A stretch of 64,000 nt of DNA, from contig NZ_JAPEOK010000001.1 in NCBI RefSeq assembly GCF_026341515.1, positions 4,154,001-4,218,000 on the forward strand, written 5' to 3'. Below, piece after piece: positions 9,055 through 20,951 of the stretch. Source of the stretch: Streptomyces sp. NBC_00878. Lineage in GTDB: Bacteria; Actinomycetota; Actinomycetes; Streptomycetales; Streptomycetaceae. The stretch's first letter is position 1; each line of letters begins with the position of its first letter. The notes under the pieces were generated by a model that made no database searches, was not told where the DNA came from, and saw nothing but the letters and a program-made list of their open reading frames with translations. Made by a program: the position numbers and the translations under genes.

Positions 9055-10179
9055 TCACCGCTTGTGCTGCGAGTCCGCCACAGTGACCTCGACCCGCTGG
9101 AACTCCTTGAGCTCGCTGTACCCGGTCGTGGCCATGGCCCGCCGCAGCGCGCCGAAGAAGTTCATCGAACCGTCGGGCGTGTGCGAGGGTCCGGCGAGGA
9201 CCTCCTCGATGGTGCCGACCGTGCCGAGGTCGACCTTCTTGCCGCGCGGCAGCTCGTCGTTGACGGCCTCCATGCCCCAGTGGTGGCCCCGGCCGGGCGC
9301 GTCGGTGGCGCGTGCGAGCGGGGAGCCCATCATCACGGAGTCGGCGCCACAGGCGATCGCCTTGGGGAGGTCACCGGACCAGCCGACACCGCCGTCCGCG
9401 ATCACGTGCACGTACCGCCCGCCGGACTCGTCCATGTAGTCGCGGCGAGCCGCGGCCACGTCGGCAACAGCGGTCGCCATCGGGACCTGGATGCCCAGCA
9501 CGTTGCGCGTGGTGTGCGCGGCGCCGCCGCCGAAGCCCACCAGGACACCGGCCGCGCCCGTACGCATCAGGTGCAGGGCCGCCGTGTACGTGGCGCAGCC
9601 GCCGACGATGACCGGGACGTCCAGCTCGTAGATGAACTGCTTCAGGTTCAGCGGCTCGGAGGCACCGGACACGTGCTCGGCCGACACCGTCGTACCGCGG
9701 ATGACGAAGATGTCGACGCCCGCGTCCACCACGGCCTTGGAGAACTGGGCGGTGCGCTGCGGGGAGAGCGCGGCCGCGGTGACCACACCCGAGTCGCGCA
9801 CCTCCTTGATGCGCTGCCCGATCAGGTCCTCCTTGATGGGAGCCGCGTAGATCTCCTGGAGACGGCGGGTCGCGGTGGCCGGGTCCAGCTCCGCGATCTC
9901 GTCGAGGAGGGGCTGCGGGTCCTCGTACCTCGTCCAGAGGCCTTCGAGGTTCAGGACGCCCAGGCCGCCGAGCTCGCCGATACGGATGGCGGTGGCCGGG
10001 GAGACGACCGAGTCCATGGGGGCGGCCAGGAACGGCAGCTCGAAGCGGTAGGCGTCGATCTGCCAGGCGATCGAGACCTCCTTCGGGTCTCGCGTACGGC
10101 GGCTCGGGACGACGGCGATGTCGTCGAAGGCGTACGCCCGGCGGCCGCGCTTGCCGCGCCCGATCTCGATCTCAGTCAC
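9055..10179 (-). CDS. guaB3: GuaB3-family IMP dehydrogenase-related protein
   Basis: The 374-residue protein has the IMPDH/GMP reductase TIM barrel without the inserted CBS pair. It keeps the N-terminal AAPMDSVVSP and the phosphate-binding GWSGDLPKAIACGADSVMMGSPLA. The catalytic loop, [13 protein letters not shown] in the neighbouring GuaB, here reads GGAAHTTRNVLGIQ, so the nucleophilic Cys is replaced by His. Actinobacteria commonly carry such a paralogue beside guaB. From literature memory, only GuaB2 of the mycobacterial set has shown IMPDH activity. The function is therefore open: regulatory, or a different purine reaction. It is transcribed in the same direction as guaB with a terminator between them. 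Confidence 0.92.
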   Translation of the reverse strand: MTEIEIGRGKRGRRAYAFDDIAVVPSRRTRDPKEVSIAWQIDAYRFELPFLAAPMDSVVSPATAIRIGELGGLGVLNLEGLWTRYEDPQPLLDEIAELDPATATRRLQEIYAAPIKEDLIGQRIKEVRDSGVVTAAALSPQRTAQFSKAVVDAGVDIFVIRGTTVSAEHVSGASEPLNLKQFIYELDVPVIVGGCATYTAALHLMRTGAAGVLVGFGGGAAHTTRNVLGIQVPMATAVADVAAARRDYMDESGGRYVHVIADGGVGWSGDLPKAIACGADSVMMGSPLARATDAPGRGHHWGMEAVNDELPRGKKVDLGTVGTIEEVLAGPSHTPDGSMNFFGALRRAMATTGYSELKEFQRVEVTVADSQHKR

Positions 10180-10236
10180 GTGTGTGGCCTTTCCCTCTTC
10201 GGTTCTGCGCCTCCCAGTATCACCGACACCTACGAC

Positions 10237-10269
10237 AAGGGCGGTCCCGGAGCCTCCGGGACCGCCCTT
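10237..10269 (-). terminator. Terminator between guaB and guaB3
   Basis: A perfect 15-bp stem (AAGGGCGGTCCCGGA and its complement) with a 3-base loop lies about 70 bases beyond the guaB stop codon. It should end most guaB transcripts before guaB3. Confidence 0.8.
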
Positions 10270-10281
10270 GGACGTGCGTCC

Positions 10282-10307
10282 CGTGCTCCACGCGCGCGTG
10301 GAGCACG
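10282..10307. repeat. 26-bp perfect palindrome after guaB
   Basis: The sequence CGTGCTCCACGCG is followed directly by its reverse complement. It lies between the guaB stop and the terminator at 10237 and may be a second hairpin in the guaB 3' region or a protein-binding palindrome. Confidence 0.6.
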
Positions 10308-10338
10308 ATGCCGAACTGGTGGCGACTGCTGGTGACGC

Positions 10339-12377
<2,039 letters not shown>

Positions 12378-13055
12378 CTACTGCTCCGCCAGAGCCCGCA
12401 AGCGGCTCAGCGCCCGGTGCTGGGCGACCCGGACCGCGCCCGGTGACATGCCCAGCATCTGGCCCGTCTCCTCAGCCGTGAGGCCTACCGCGATCCTCAG
12501 CAGGAGAAGCTCCCGCTGGTTCTCGGGGAGGTTGGCCATGAGCTTCTTGGCCCACTCGGCGTCGCTGCTGAGGAGGGCACGCTCCTCGGGGCCGAGCGAG
12601 TCGTCCGGCCGCTCGGGCATCTCGTCCGACGGCACCGCCGTCGAGCCGGGATGGCGCATCGCGGCACGCTGCAGATCGGCGACCTTGTGCGCGGCGATGG
12701 CGAAGACGAACGCTTCGAAGGGGCGCCCGGTGTCCTTGTACCGCGGCAGCGCGAGGAGCACCGCGACACAGACCTCCTGGGCCAGGTCCTCCACGAAGTG
12801 CCGTGCGTCGCCCGGCAGTCGGGACAGTCGCGTACGGCAGTAGCGCAGCGCGAGGGGGTGGACATGGGCGAGCAGGTCGTGCGTGGCCTGCTCGTCGCCG
12901 TCGACCGCGCGATGTACGAGCGCACCAATTGCCCCTTGGGCAGTGGCCGCCTCGTCGTCGCGCATCGGTCCATGGTGCCTTGGCGTCGTCCTGTCCGTGG
13001 CACCGCGTCCGTAGTTGTGCACCGAAGCGTTATGAGCAGGTGCGCCGGAACTCAT
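12378..13055 (-). CDS. shbA: ECF-type RNA polymerase sigma factor ShbA
   Basis: The 225-residue product has sigma region 2 ([25 protein letters not shown]) and region 4 with a helix-turn-helix ([31 protein letters not shown]). Location beside guaB and bldM/whiD matches ShbA (SCO4769 as I recall), which directs transcription of the principal sigma gene hrdB in Streptomyces griseus. The ATG at 13055 has GGGAGGGG about 10 bases upstream; an ATG at 12965, just before RDDEAATAQ, is an alternative start with weaker signal and closer to the conserved part. No anti-sigma gene is adjacent. Confidence 0.87.
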   Translation of the reverse strand: MSSGAPAHNASVHNYGRGATDRTTPRHHGPMRDDEAATAQGAIGALVHRAVDGDEQATHDLLAHVHPLALRYCRTRLSRLPGDARHFVEDLAQEVCVAVLLALPRYKDTGRPFEAFVFAIAAHKVADLQRAAMRHPGSTAVPSDEMPERPDDSLGPEERALLSSDAEWAKKLMANLPENQRELLLLRIAVGLTAEETGQMLGMSPGAVRVAQHRALSRLRALAEQ

Positions 13056-13192
13056 CTCCTGCGCCCTCCCCTCCCGCTCGACCGACTTGTTCCCGAGGAA
13101 CTCCACACCTCAAGGATGCGGCATCCGCCGGGAAACGGGGATCGCGCGCCCGAACGGCCGATTTCGATCCCCCGTCGGGTCCGGCCCCACCC

Positions 13193-13209
13193 GCCGCTCG
13201 GCGGGCGGG
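13193..13209 (-). terminator. Small hairpin downstream of bldM
   Basis: A CCCGCCG / CGGCGGG stem lies about 30 bases past the bldM stop codon. It has no U-tract; a terminator role is possible. Confidence 0.4.
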
Positions 13210-13236
13210 GACACCCGTACCCCCGCGGCGGTTCAC

Positions 13237-13848
13237 CTAGCGGACCAGGCCCCATCGGAACCCGAGCGCCACCGCGTGCGCGCGGTCCGAGGCGCCGAGC
13301 TTCTTGAAGAGCCGCCGCGCGTGGGTCTTGACCGTGTCCTCGGAGAGGAACAGCTCACGGCCGATCTCCGCGTTCGACCGGCCGTGGCTCATGCCCTCCA
13401 GGACCTGAATCTCACGCGCGGTGAGCGTCGGCGCGGCGCCCATCTCGGCCGACCTCAGTCTGCGCGGCGCGAGCCGCCAGGTCGGGTCGGCGAGGGCCTG
13501 GGTGACGGTCGCACGCAGCTCCGCGCGGGAGGCGTCCTTGTGGAGATAGCCGCGGGCACCGGCGGCGACCGCGAGCGCGACACCGTCCAGGTCCTCGGCG
13601 ACGGTGAGCATGATGATGCGCGCACCGGGGTCGGCGGACAGCAGCCGCCGGACCGTCTCCACGCCGCCCAGACCGGGCATGCGTACGTCCATCAGAATCA
13701 GGTCCGAACGGTCGGCACCCCAGCGGCGGAGGACTTCCTCGCCGTTGGCCGCCGTGGTCACGCGCTCTACGCCGGGCACGGTCGCCACCGCACGGCGGAG
13801 CGCCTCTCGGGCAAGCGGGGAGTCGTCGCAGACGAGGACGGATGTCAT
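13237..13848 (-). CDS. bldM: Orphan response regulator BldM
   Basis: The 203-residue protein has a receiver domain with D54 in LILMDVRMPG, and a LuxR-type helix-turn-helix (LTAREIQVLEGMSHGRSNAEIGRELFLSEDTVKTHARRL, about residues 135-195). No histidine kinase is adjacent, as expected for this orphan atypical regulator. BldM controls aerial hypha formation and sporulation genes, as a homodimer or with WhiI. The ATG at 13848 is preceded by GGAGG. It diverges from whiD, the arrangement found in S. coelicolor (SCO4768/SCO4767). Confidence 0.97.
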   Translation of the reverse strand: MTSVLVCDDSPLAREALRRAVATVPGVERVTTAANGEEVLRRWGADRSDLILMDVRMPGLGGVETVRRLLSADPGARIIMLTVAEDLDGVALAVAAGARGYLHKDASRAELRATVTQALADPTWRLAPRRLRSAEMGAAPTLTAREIQVLEGMSHGRSNAEIGRELFLSEDTVKTHARRLFKKLGASDRAHAVALGFRWGLVR

Positions 13849-14228
13849 GGCCGTCCTCCGCAGCTGATGCGCGTCACCTTGAGCCTCCAGGCTGGTACGA
13901 ATCGTCACCTGTGCGGTTGACGCTCTCGGACGCTTGCCCGAGCGCTTGTTCTTTCAACCGCCTCCGCACTCTCAACGACGGTCACCCGAAAGAGTTACGG
14001 GGCGGTGAGCCACGTTCGGCACTCTACGTGAGGGTGCGGACACGGTGCAGACACCCACGGTGGACCCTCAAGGTTTCACCACAACCCATGCCCCATTTAG
14101 CCGCTTTTCTTCCCATTTACTGGTGTCTGAGGCTAGATTCTCAATGAGTCATATTTTCATCTCCTTAGATCGTAGATGTACGGTCATGGGCACATAGCCG
14201 CCCAGAACGGCGACAAGGGGACAACGCA
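13849..14228. promoter_or_regulatory. bldM-whiD divergent promoter region
   Basis: This 380-bp gap must hold promoters for both developmental genes. Three GACAC motifs, the core recognised by WhiA, occur at 14039-14043, 14050-14054 and, on the other strand, 14123-14127. The part next to whiD is unusually AT-rich for this genome. The motif is only five bases, so WhiA binding is a suggestion. Confidence 0.55.
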
Positions 14229-14564
14229 ATGGCAGATTTCTCCCGCCTTCCCGGACCGAACGCGGATCTGTGGGACTGGCAGCTCCTCGCGGCCTGCCGC
14301 GGGGTCGACAGCTCGCTCTTCTTCCACCCGGAAGGCGAGCGCGGTGCGGCACGGAGCGCTCGTGAGAACTCGGCCAAGGAGGTCTGCATGAGGTGCCCGG
14401 TACGCGCGGAGTGCGCGGCGCACGCCCTGGCGGTGCGCGAGCCGTACGGCGTGTGGGGCGGCCTCACCGAGGACGAGCGCGAGGAACTCATGGGGCGGGC
14501 ACGCAACCGCCTGGTCTCGGCGTCGACGTCGGCGTCCGGCGGGGGCACTCCGCCACACCACTGA
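14229..14564 (+). CDS. whiD: WhiB-family iron-sulfur regulator WhiD
   Basis: The 111-residue protein has the four Fe-S ligands C23, C53, C56 and C62 (the last three in EVCMRCPVRAEC) and the family GVWGG turn, followed by a basic stretch (RGRARNRL-like). These residues match WhiD, needed for late spore maturation. WhiB-family proteins bind a [4Fe-4S] cluster and contact region 4 of the principal sigma factor. The ATG at 14229 has AAGGGGA upstream. It is divergently arranged with bldM. Confidence 0.96.
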   Translation: MADFSRLPGPNADLWDWQLLAACRGVDSSLFFHPEGERGAARSARENSAKEVCMRCPVRAECAAHALAVREPYGVWGGLTEDEREELMGRARNRLVSASTSASGGGTPPHH

Positions 14565-14584
14565 AGGAACGTTTCTCCGAACGG

Positions 14585-14700
14585 GCACGCGCGCGTGCCC
14601 CCACTTTCCGGTGCGTAAGCGCGCTTTCGGCAGGTCATCACGTTTCCGATGTGTCAGCGCGATTCCGGCGGGCCGGCGCGATTCCAGCGGGTCAGCGCGC
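14585..14700. repeat. Degenerate repeats between whiD and the LysR gene
   Basis: Imperfect units of the type gcgcgattccggcgggtca occur two to four times in the tail-to-tail gap. Their role is unknown. Confidence 0.45.
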
Positions 14701-15588
14701 CGCGGCCACGGCCAGCTGATCCAGCGTGGCCGCCACCGCGGGTACCTGGGCCAGGTCCGGCAGCGTGAGCGCGACGATCTCCCGCCGCAGCGCGGGTTCG
14801 ACCATCACCATGCGCGCACCCTTGGGGCGTACGGACTCGATGGCGAGCTCCGGCAGGACCGCGACCCCGAGACCCGCTCCGACCAGGCCGACCACGGCCG
14901 GGTAGTCGTCGGTCGCGAAGTCGATACGGGGCGTGAAGCCCGCGCGCTCGCAGACCTCTACCAGCTGGCCGCGGCAGCGGGGGCAACCGGCGATCCACGG
15001 CTCGTCGGCGAGTTCGCCGATGGCGACCGACCGTGCCCGGGCCAGCCGGTGCCCCGCGGGGACCAGGCCGACGAGCCGGTCCTTGAGCAGGGGCCGTACG
15101 ACCAGGTCGTCCCACTCCTCGGCGCCCGCCGCGCCCTCGTGCCGGAAGGCGAGGGTCACGTCGCAGTCGCCCTCGCGCAGCATCTCGACCGAGCGGGGCG
15201 GCTCGGCCTCCTCCAGGGAGACGCGTGTGCCGGGGTGCGCGGCGCGCAGGGCGGCGAGCGCGGTCGGTACGAGCGTGGAACTGCCGCTGGGGAACGACAC
15301 CAGGCGCACGCGGCCCGCGCGCAGGCCCGCGATCGCGGCGACCTCCTCCTCGGCGGCCGTCAGCCCGGCGATGATGCCCGCGGCATGCCGTACGAGAGCC
15401 TCGCCGGCCTGGGTCAGGCGCATCTCGCGGCCCGTGCGGATCAGCAGAGGGGTGCCGACGGAGGCTTCGAGGGCCTTCATCTGCTGGCTGACGGCGGGCT
15501 GGGTGCAGCCCAGTTCGCGCCCCGCCGCCGAGAAGGAGCCGGTGGCGCAGACGGCGCGCAGCACACGGAGATGGCGGGCCTCGATCAT
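14692..15588 (-). CDS. LysR-family transcriptional regulator
   Basis: The 298-residue protein has an N-terminal winged helix-turn-helix (RHLRVLRAVCATGSFSAAGRELGCTQPAVSQQMKALE) and a periplasmic-binding-like effector domain. LysR regulators usually control a divergent neighbour; here this is the MOSC gene starting 90 bp away. The inducer is unknown. A CPRC motif (GCPRCRGQLVEVC) in the effector domain could be redox- or metal-sensitive, which is my inference. Confidence 0.92.
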   Translation of the reverse strand: MIEARHLRVLRAVCATGSFSAAGRELGCTQPAVSQQMKALEASVGTPLLIRTGREMRLTQAGEALVRHAAGIIAGLTAAEEEVAAIAGLRAGRVRLVSFPSGSSTLVPTALAALRAAHPGTRVSLEEAEPPRSVEMLREGDCDVTLAFRHEGAAGAEEWDDLVVRPLLKDRLVGLVPAGHRLARARSVAIGELADEPWIAGCPRCRGQLVEVCERAGFTPRIDFATDDYPAVVGLVGAGLGVAVLPELAIESVRPKGARMVMVEPALRREIVALTLPDLAQVPAVAATLDQLAVAAAR

Positions 15589-15677
15589 CCTCCGAGCATA
15601 AGCGAATCTTGGATGCGGCGACGAATATCGCGTAAAAGCTTTGGATCCGAGGGGATCGGATCGCCTACCGTGCCGTC

Positions 15678-16364
15678 ATGAAGCTTCTGTCTTTGAATCT
15701 GGGCCGCCCCAAATCCGTCGACTACACGGACCAGGCGGAGGGGGTGACCGGGATCGACAAGCGGCCGGTGGACGGGCCCGTGCGGGTGTTCGCGCCCGGG
15801 CCCAAGGGGGTCGGCGCGAGTGGTCTCGCCGGGGACTCGGTGTGCGAGTTGCGGCACCACGGCGGCGATCACCAGGCCGTGTACGCCGTCGCGCGCGAGG
15901 ATCTCGATGACTGGGAGCACACGCTGGGACGGCCGCTGGCCTGCGGAATGTTCGGGGAGAACCTCACGACGGAGGGGCTCGACGTGTCCGGCGCGAGGAT
16001 CGGGGAGCGCTGGCGGGTCGGCTCCGGGGTCGTTCTGGAGGTCACCTCCGGGAGGATTCCCTGTCTCACCTTCCAGGGCCATCTGGGTGAGAAGGGATGG
16101 GTCAAGCGGTTCACCGAGAAGGGGGCGCCCGGTGCGTATCTGCGGGTGATCGAGCCGGGTGAGGTACGGGCGGGCGACCCGATCGAGATCGTCCACCGGC
16201 CGGACCACGAAGTGACCGTTGCCCTCCAGTTCCGCGCGGTCACGACCGAACGGGGCCTGCTGCCACAGATGCTGGAGGCGGGGGACGCGCTGCATCCGGA
16301 GACGCTGGAGAAGGCACGGACGTACGTGGAGAAGTACGGCGGGGGCACGGAGCGACCGGTCTGA
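15678..16364 (+). CDS. MOSC domain protein (YiiM-like)
   Basis: The 228-residue protein carries a MOSC domain (GDSVCELRHHGGDHQAVYAVAREDL to RIPCLTFQGHL), with the conserved Cys in RIPC. MOSC proteins bind sulfur-bearing molybdenum cofactor and transfer or use it. The closest general resemblance is to YiiM/YuaD-type proteins, which help detoxify hydroxylated purines in E. coli. The gene lies opposite a LysR regulator, which may control it. Confidence 0.88.
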   Translation: MKLLSLNLGRPKSVDYTDQAEGVTGIDKRPVDGPVRVFAPGPKGVGASGLAGDSVCELRHHGGDHQAVYAVAREDLDDWEHTLGRPLACGMFGENLTTEGLDVSGARIGERWRVGSGVVLEVTSGRIPCLTFQGHLGEKGWVKRFTEKGAPGAYLRVIEPGEVRAGDPIEIVHRPDHEVTVALQFRAVTTERGLLPQMLEAGDALHPETLEKARTYVEKYGGGTERPV

Positions 16365-16728
16365 CGCCGCCGTCCCGGCCGGGCGAATTGGACGGGCCAG
16401 GCGGATTGGCCAGGCCTAGCGAGTTGGAAAGGCCCGGCGGGTTGGAGAGGTCCGGCGCCAAAGGGCGGCACGGTCGCGGCACTTCGGTCCGAGGCGTCCG
16501 GCACCGTCGGCCGAGCCGGGCGGCCGGGGCAGGCGGCCGGGGCAGGCGGCCGGGGCAGGCGATCCGGATACTCCGTACAAATCCCGTCGCCGTCCGCCGC
16601 GTCGCGAAGACCGGGAGATGACGGGGCAGTTCGTCGTTGTGGAGGTTGTGGGGAAGGGACAGTCGTCGCGTGTACTTTCGGGTCATTCGGCGCGCGGACA
16701 GCATGAGCCAGGTCACTAACCTTGGGCC
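16365..16728. other. 364-bp intergenic region with short repeats
   Basis: I support no gene here. It has a degenerate 15-20 bp repeat around ggccaggcgg/ggcccggcgg at about 16390-16455 and three 14-bp units of cggccggggcaggc type at 16521-16560. The SDR gene promoter should lie in the last 100 bases. Confidence 0.6.
16521..16560. repeat. Three 14-bp tandem repeats
   Basis: Head-to-tail copies of cggccggggcaggc, almost identical. Confidence 0.7.
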
Positions 16729-17502
16729 ATGACAACGGCTCTAATTACGGGATCGACCGCGGGCATCGGTGCCGCCTTCGCGCGGCGGCTGGCCTCCGAC
16801 GGGCACAACCTCGTGCTGGTGGCGCGTGACACGAAACGGCTCGGCGAGCAGGCGACGGAACTGCACGACCGACACGGCATCGAGGCGGAGGTGCTCACGG
16901 CGGATCTGGCGACGGACGACGGCATCGAGGCGGTGGCCGCCCGCCTCTCGGACCGTAAGAACGCGGTCGACCTGCTGATCAACAACGCCGGCTTCGCCAA
17001 CAAGGGCGTCTATCTGGACGTACCGATGGAGGACGAGCTGAAGATGCTCAAGGTGCACTGCGAGGCGGTGCTCCGGCTGACCTCGGCGGCGACCGAGGCC
17101 ATGCGGGCGCGCGGGCGGGGAGGTGTCGTCAATGTGGCGTCGGTGGCCGCGTTCCTGCCGCGCGGTACGTACGGGGCGTCGAAGGCGTGGGTCGTGCAGT
17201 TCACGCAGGGTGCGGCGAAGGACCTGGCCGGCAGTGGTGTGCGGCTGATGGCGCTGTGCCCCGGGTTCGTGCGGACCGAGTTCCACGAGCGGGCCGGGAT
17301 GGGCACGGACAACATCCCGAACTGGATGTGGCTGGACGCCGACAAGCTCGTCACGTCCGCGCTCGCCGACCTGGCGCGGGGCAAGTCGCTGTCGATCCCG
17401 GACCCGCGCTACAAGGCGATGATGGGTGTCGTGAAGGTGACGCCGCGGGGGTTGCTCGGCGGGCTCAGTTCGAAAACGGGGCGGAAGTACGGGCCGAAGT
17501 GA
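16729..17502 (+). CDS. Short-chain dehydrogenase/reductase
   Basis: The 257-residue protein has the classical SDR signatures: cofactor motif TGSTAGIG at about residues 7-14, LLINNAGF near 85, and the catalytic Ser plus YGASK (Y about 149, K about 153). Basic residues after strand 2 (ARDTKR) suggest NADP(H). The C-terminus resembles the group that includes mycobacterial acyl-CoA/keto reductases, but the substrate cannot be told from sequence. A terminator follows. Confidence 0.92.
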   Translation: MTTALITGSTAGIGAAFARRLASDGHNLVLVARDTKRLGEQATELHDRHGIEAEVLTADLATDDGIEAVAARLSDRKNAVDLLINNAGFANKGVYLDVPMEDELKMLKVHCEAVLRLTSAATEAMRARGRGGVVNVASVAAFLPRGTYGASKAWVVQFTQGAAKDLAGSGVRLMALCPGFVRTEFHERAGMGTDNIPNWMWLDADKLVTSALADLARGKSLSIPDPRYKAMMGVVKVTPRGLLGGLSSKTGRKYGPK

Positions 17503-17563
17503 GCCCGGTGGTGCGCGGTGAGACCGCCGGGCACTTAGGCGGCGGCACGGACGACAGAGGTGG

Positions 17564-17596
17564 ATCCCCTTCAGCCAAACAGCTGGAGGGGATTTT
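17564..17596 (+). terminator. Rho-independent terminator after the SDR gene
   Basis: A 12-bp stem with one mismatch (ATCCCCTTCAGC / GCTGGAGGGGAT) and a 6-base loop is followed by TTT. It lies 62 bases after the SDR stop. Confidence 0.8.
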
Positions 17597-17679
17597 CACT
17601 AAAATGGGGGTATTCAACCGGGCTCAGGGGGACTGGAGACTCAGGGGCCGGAAAACCCAGGGGGCCGGAAGGCGGCGCC

Positions 17680-18387
17680 ATGACATTCGTGCAGCTGATC
17701 GACTGCAAGACCAACCGGTTCGACGAGATGAACCGGCTCATGGACACCTGGGTCGAGCAGACCCAGGGCAAACGGACCGCGTCGCACAGCGTGATCGCGA
17801 AGGACCGGCACGACGCGTCGCACTTCATCGAGATCGTGGAGTTTCCGTCGTACGAGGAGGCGATGCGGAACTCGAACCTTCCGGAGACCGACCGGATCTT
17901 CCGGGAGATGGTGGCGCTCTGTGACGAGATGCCGACGTTCACGGATCTCGACGTGGTGCGGGACGAGCGGCTCTACAAGGCCAGTGTCCGCAACCTCTTC
18001 GGGCTGTTCGCCGGGAAGGGCACACTGCCGTCGTGGGACGAGACCGTCGCGGAGAACTACCACGACCATGATCCGTCCAACGAGCAGGACGTGATCGGGA
18101 TGGACGCCCTGCGCCGCGAGGTGGAGATGTGGCGGTCCGGGTTCGACTTCGCGTTCACCATCGAGGACCAGATCTCCGACGGCGACCAGGTCTGTACGCG
18201 CTGGACCTGGAACGGCACCCACAAGGGTGACTTCATGGGGATAGCGGCCACCGGCAAGCAGGTCACCATGACCGGCACGACCATTCACCGGTGCCGCGAC
18301 GACGGCAAGGTCGTCGAGGGCTGGTGGCAGTACGACCGGCTGGGGCTGATGGCCCAGCTCGGGGTGCTGGACCAGCTCGAAGTCTGA
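17680..18387 (+). CDS. Two-domain protein: ABM-like N-terminus and SnoaL-like ester cyclase fold
   Basis: The 235-residue protein seems to have two alpha/beta-barrel halves. The first ~90 residues (FVQLIDCKTNRFDEMNRLMDTW to DEMPTFTDLD) resemble the dimeric alpha/beta-barrel of antibiotic-biosynthesis monooxygenases. The rest (NYHDHDPSNEQDVIGMDALRREVEMWRSGF, VCTRWTWNGTHKGDFMGIAATGKQV) matches SnoaL-like polyketide cyclase or ester cyclase proteins. The role is unknown, and no biosynthetic cluster surrounds it. The ATG at 17680 has GGAAGG upstream. Confidence 0.85.
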   Translation: MTFVQLIDCKTNRFDEMNRLMDTWVEQTQGKRTASHSVIAKDRHDASHFIEIVEFPSYEEAMRNSNLPETDRIFREMVALCDEMPTFTDLDVVRDERLYKASVRNLFGLFAGKGTLPSWDETVAENYHDHDPSNEQDVIGMDALRREVEMWRSGFDFAFTIEDQISDGDQVCTRWTWNGTHKGDFMGIAATGKQVTMTGTTIHRCRDDGKVVEGWWQYDRLGLMAQLGVLDQLEV

Positions 18388-18424
18388 CCGCGTCGGACCG
18401 CGAGGGACCACGGCGGTGACAGCA

Positions 18425-18468
18425 CGAAGGCCCGGTCCCCCGCGAAGCGATGGGGTTCCGGGCCTTCG
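18425..18468. terminator. Bidirectional terminator between the cyclase-like gene and groEL
   Basis: A perfect 11-bp stem (CGAAGGCCCGG / CCGGGCCTTCG) with further inner CCCC/GGGG pairing sits in the tail-to-tail gap and can serve both genes. Confidence 0.8.
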
Positions 18469-18542
18469 CCGGGCGCCTACAGGGGCGTACGTACTTGTAC
18501 GCCCCCTTGGGCTGCCCGAAAGCGGCTTACGCCTGGTGGGAC

Positions 18543-20307
<1,765 letters not shown>

Positions 20308-20616
20308 TTACTTCTCGACGATCGCGAGCACGTCGCGAGCCGAGAGGACGAGGTACTCCTCGCCGTTGTACTTCACCTCGGTGCCGCCGTACTTGCTGTA
20401 CAGCACGATGTCGCCGGTCTTGACGTCGAGCGGAAGACGCTCGCCGTTCTCGAAGCGGCCCGGGCCAACGGCCAGGACGACGCCCTCCTGGGGCTTCTCC
20501 TTGGCGGTGTCCGGGATGACCAGGCCAGAGGCCGTGGTCTGCTCGGCGTCGAGCGGCTGGACCACAATGCGGTCCTCAAGCGGCTTGATGGCAACCTTGG
20601 AGCTGGTGGTCGTCAC
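20308..20616 (-). CDS. groES: Co-chaperonin GroES (10 kDa)
   Basis: The 102-residue protein shows the GroES pattern: [40 protein letters not shown] with the mobile loop, and a [29 protein letters not shown] ending. It caps the GroEL ring. The GTG start is behind GGGGGAGG. It is the first gene of the operon, downstream of two CIRCE operators. Confidence 0.98.
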   Translation of the reverse strand: MTTTSSKVAIKPLEDRIVVQPLDAEQTTASGLVIPDTAKEKPQEGVVLAVGPGRFENGERLPLDVKTGDIVLYSKYGGTEVKYNGEEYLVLSARDVLAIVEK

Positions 20617-20713
20617 GATCCGACCTCCCCCTTCGGAGATCTCACGGGGTTAACTGTCTGAGGTGGCGACCAGGTGGATCCGTCGTCGCGGGTGCCGGAC
20701 CTGCCCGTCGCTA

Positions 20714-20740
20714 TTGGCACTCTCCTGCGGTGAGTGCCAG
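20714..20740 (-). promoter_or_regulatory. CIRCE operator 1 (HrcA site) for groES-groEL
   Basis: TTGGCACTC, a 9-base spacer and GAGTGCCAG form the CIRCE inverted repeat with 8 of 9 arm pairs. It lies about 100 bp upstream of groES. HrcA binds this element and represses the operon at normal temperature. Confidence 0.9.
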
Positions 20741-20760
20741 AGCCGAGACTATGACTGCGA

Positions 20761-20787
20761 TTAGCACTCGGTCAAGCGGAGTGCCAA
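20761..20787 (-). promoter_or_regulatory. CIRCE operator 2 (HrcA site) for groES-groEL
   Basis: TTAGCACTC, 9 bases and GAGTGCCAA match the CIRCE consensus closely. The two elements are 47 bp apart centre to centre, so HrcA may bind on both sides of the core promoter. Confidence 0.92.
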
Positions 20788-20832
20788 TTGCCACCGGCGG
20801 TCAGGGGGATGTTCGGCGCCCGGAACCGGGGT

Positions 20833-20945
20833 GGGCCCTGCTGGGGGCCGCACCCCCAGACCCCCCTTCATCGGCCTGAACGGCCTCGTCCTCAAACTCC
20901 CCCACTCTCGGCTGCGCTCGGGCGGGGGACCCCCACGACGGGCTG
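20833..20945. repeat. Dispersed intergenic repeat, family 2, copy A
   Basis: About 113 bp that match the reverse complement of 48850-48960 at roughly nine of ten positions, from CTGGGGG near the start to CCCCCACGACGGGCTG at the end. The copy lies between the deacetylase 3' end and the groES operators and contains GGGGG/CCCCC inverted pairs. Confidence 0.85.
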
Positions 20946-20951
20946 GGTGGC

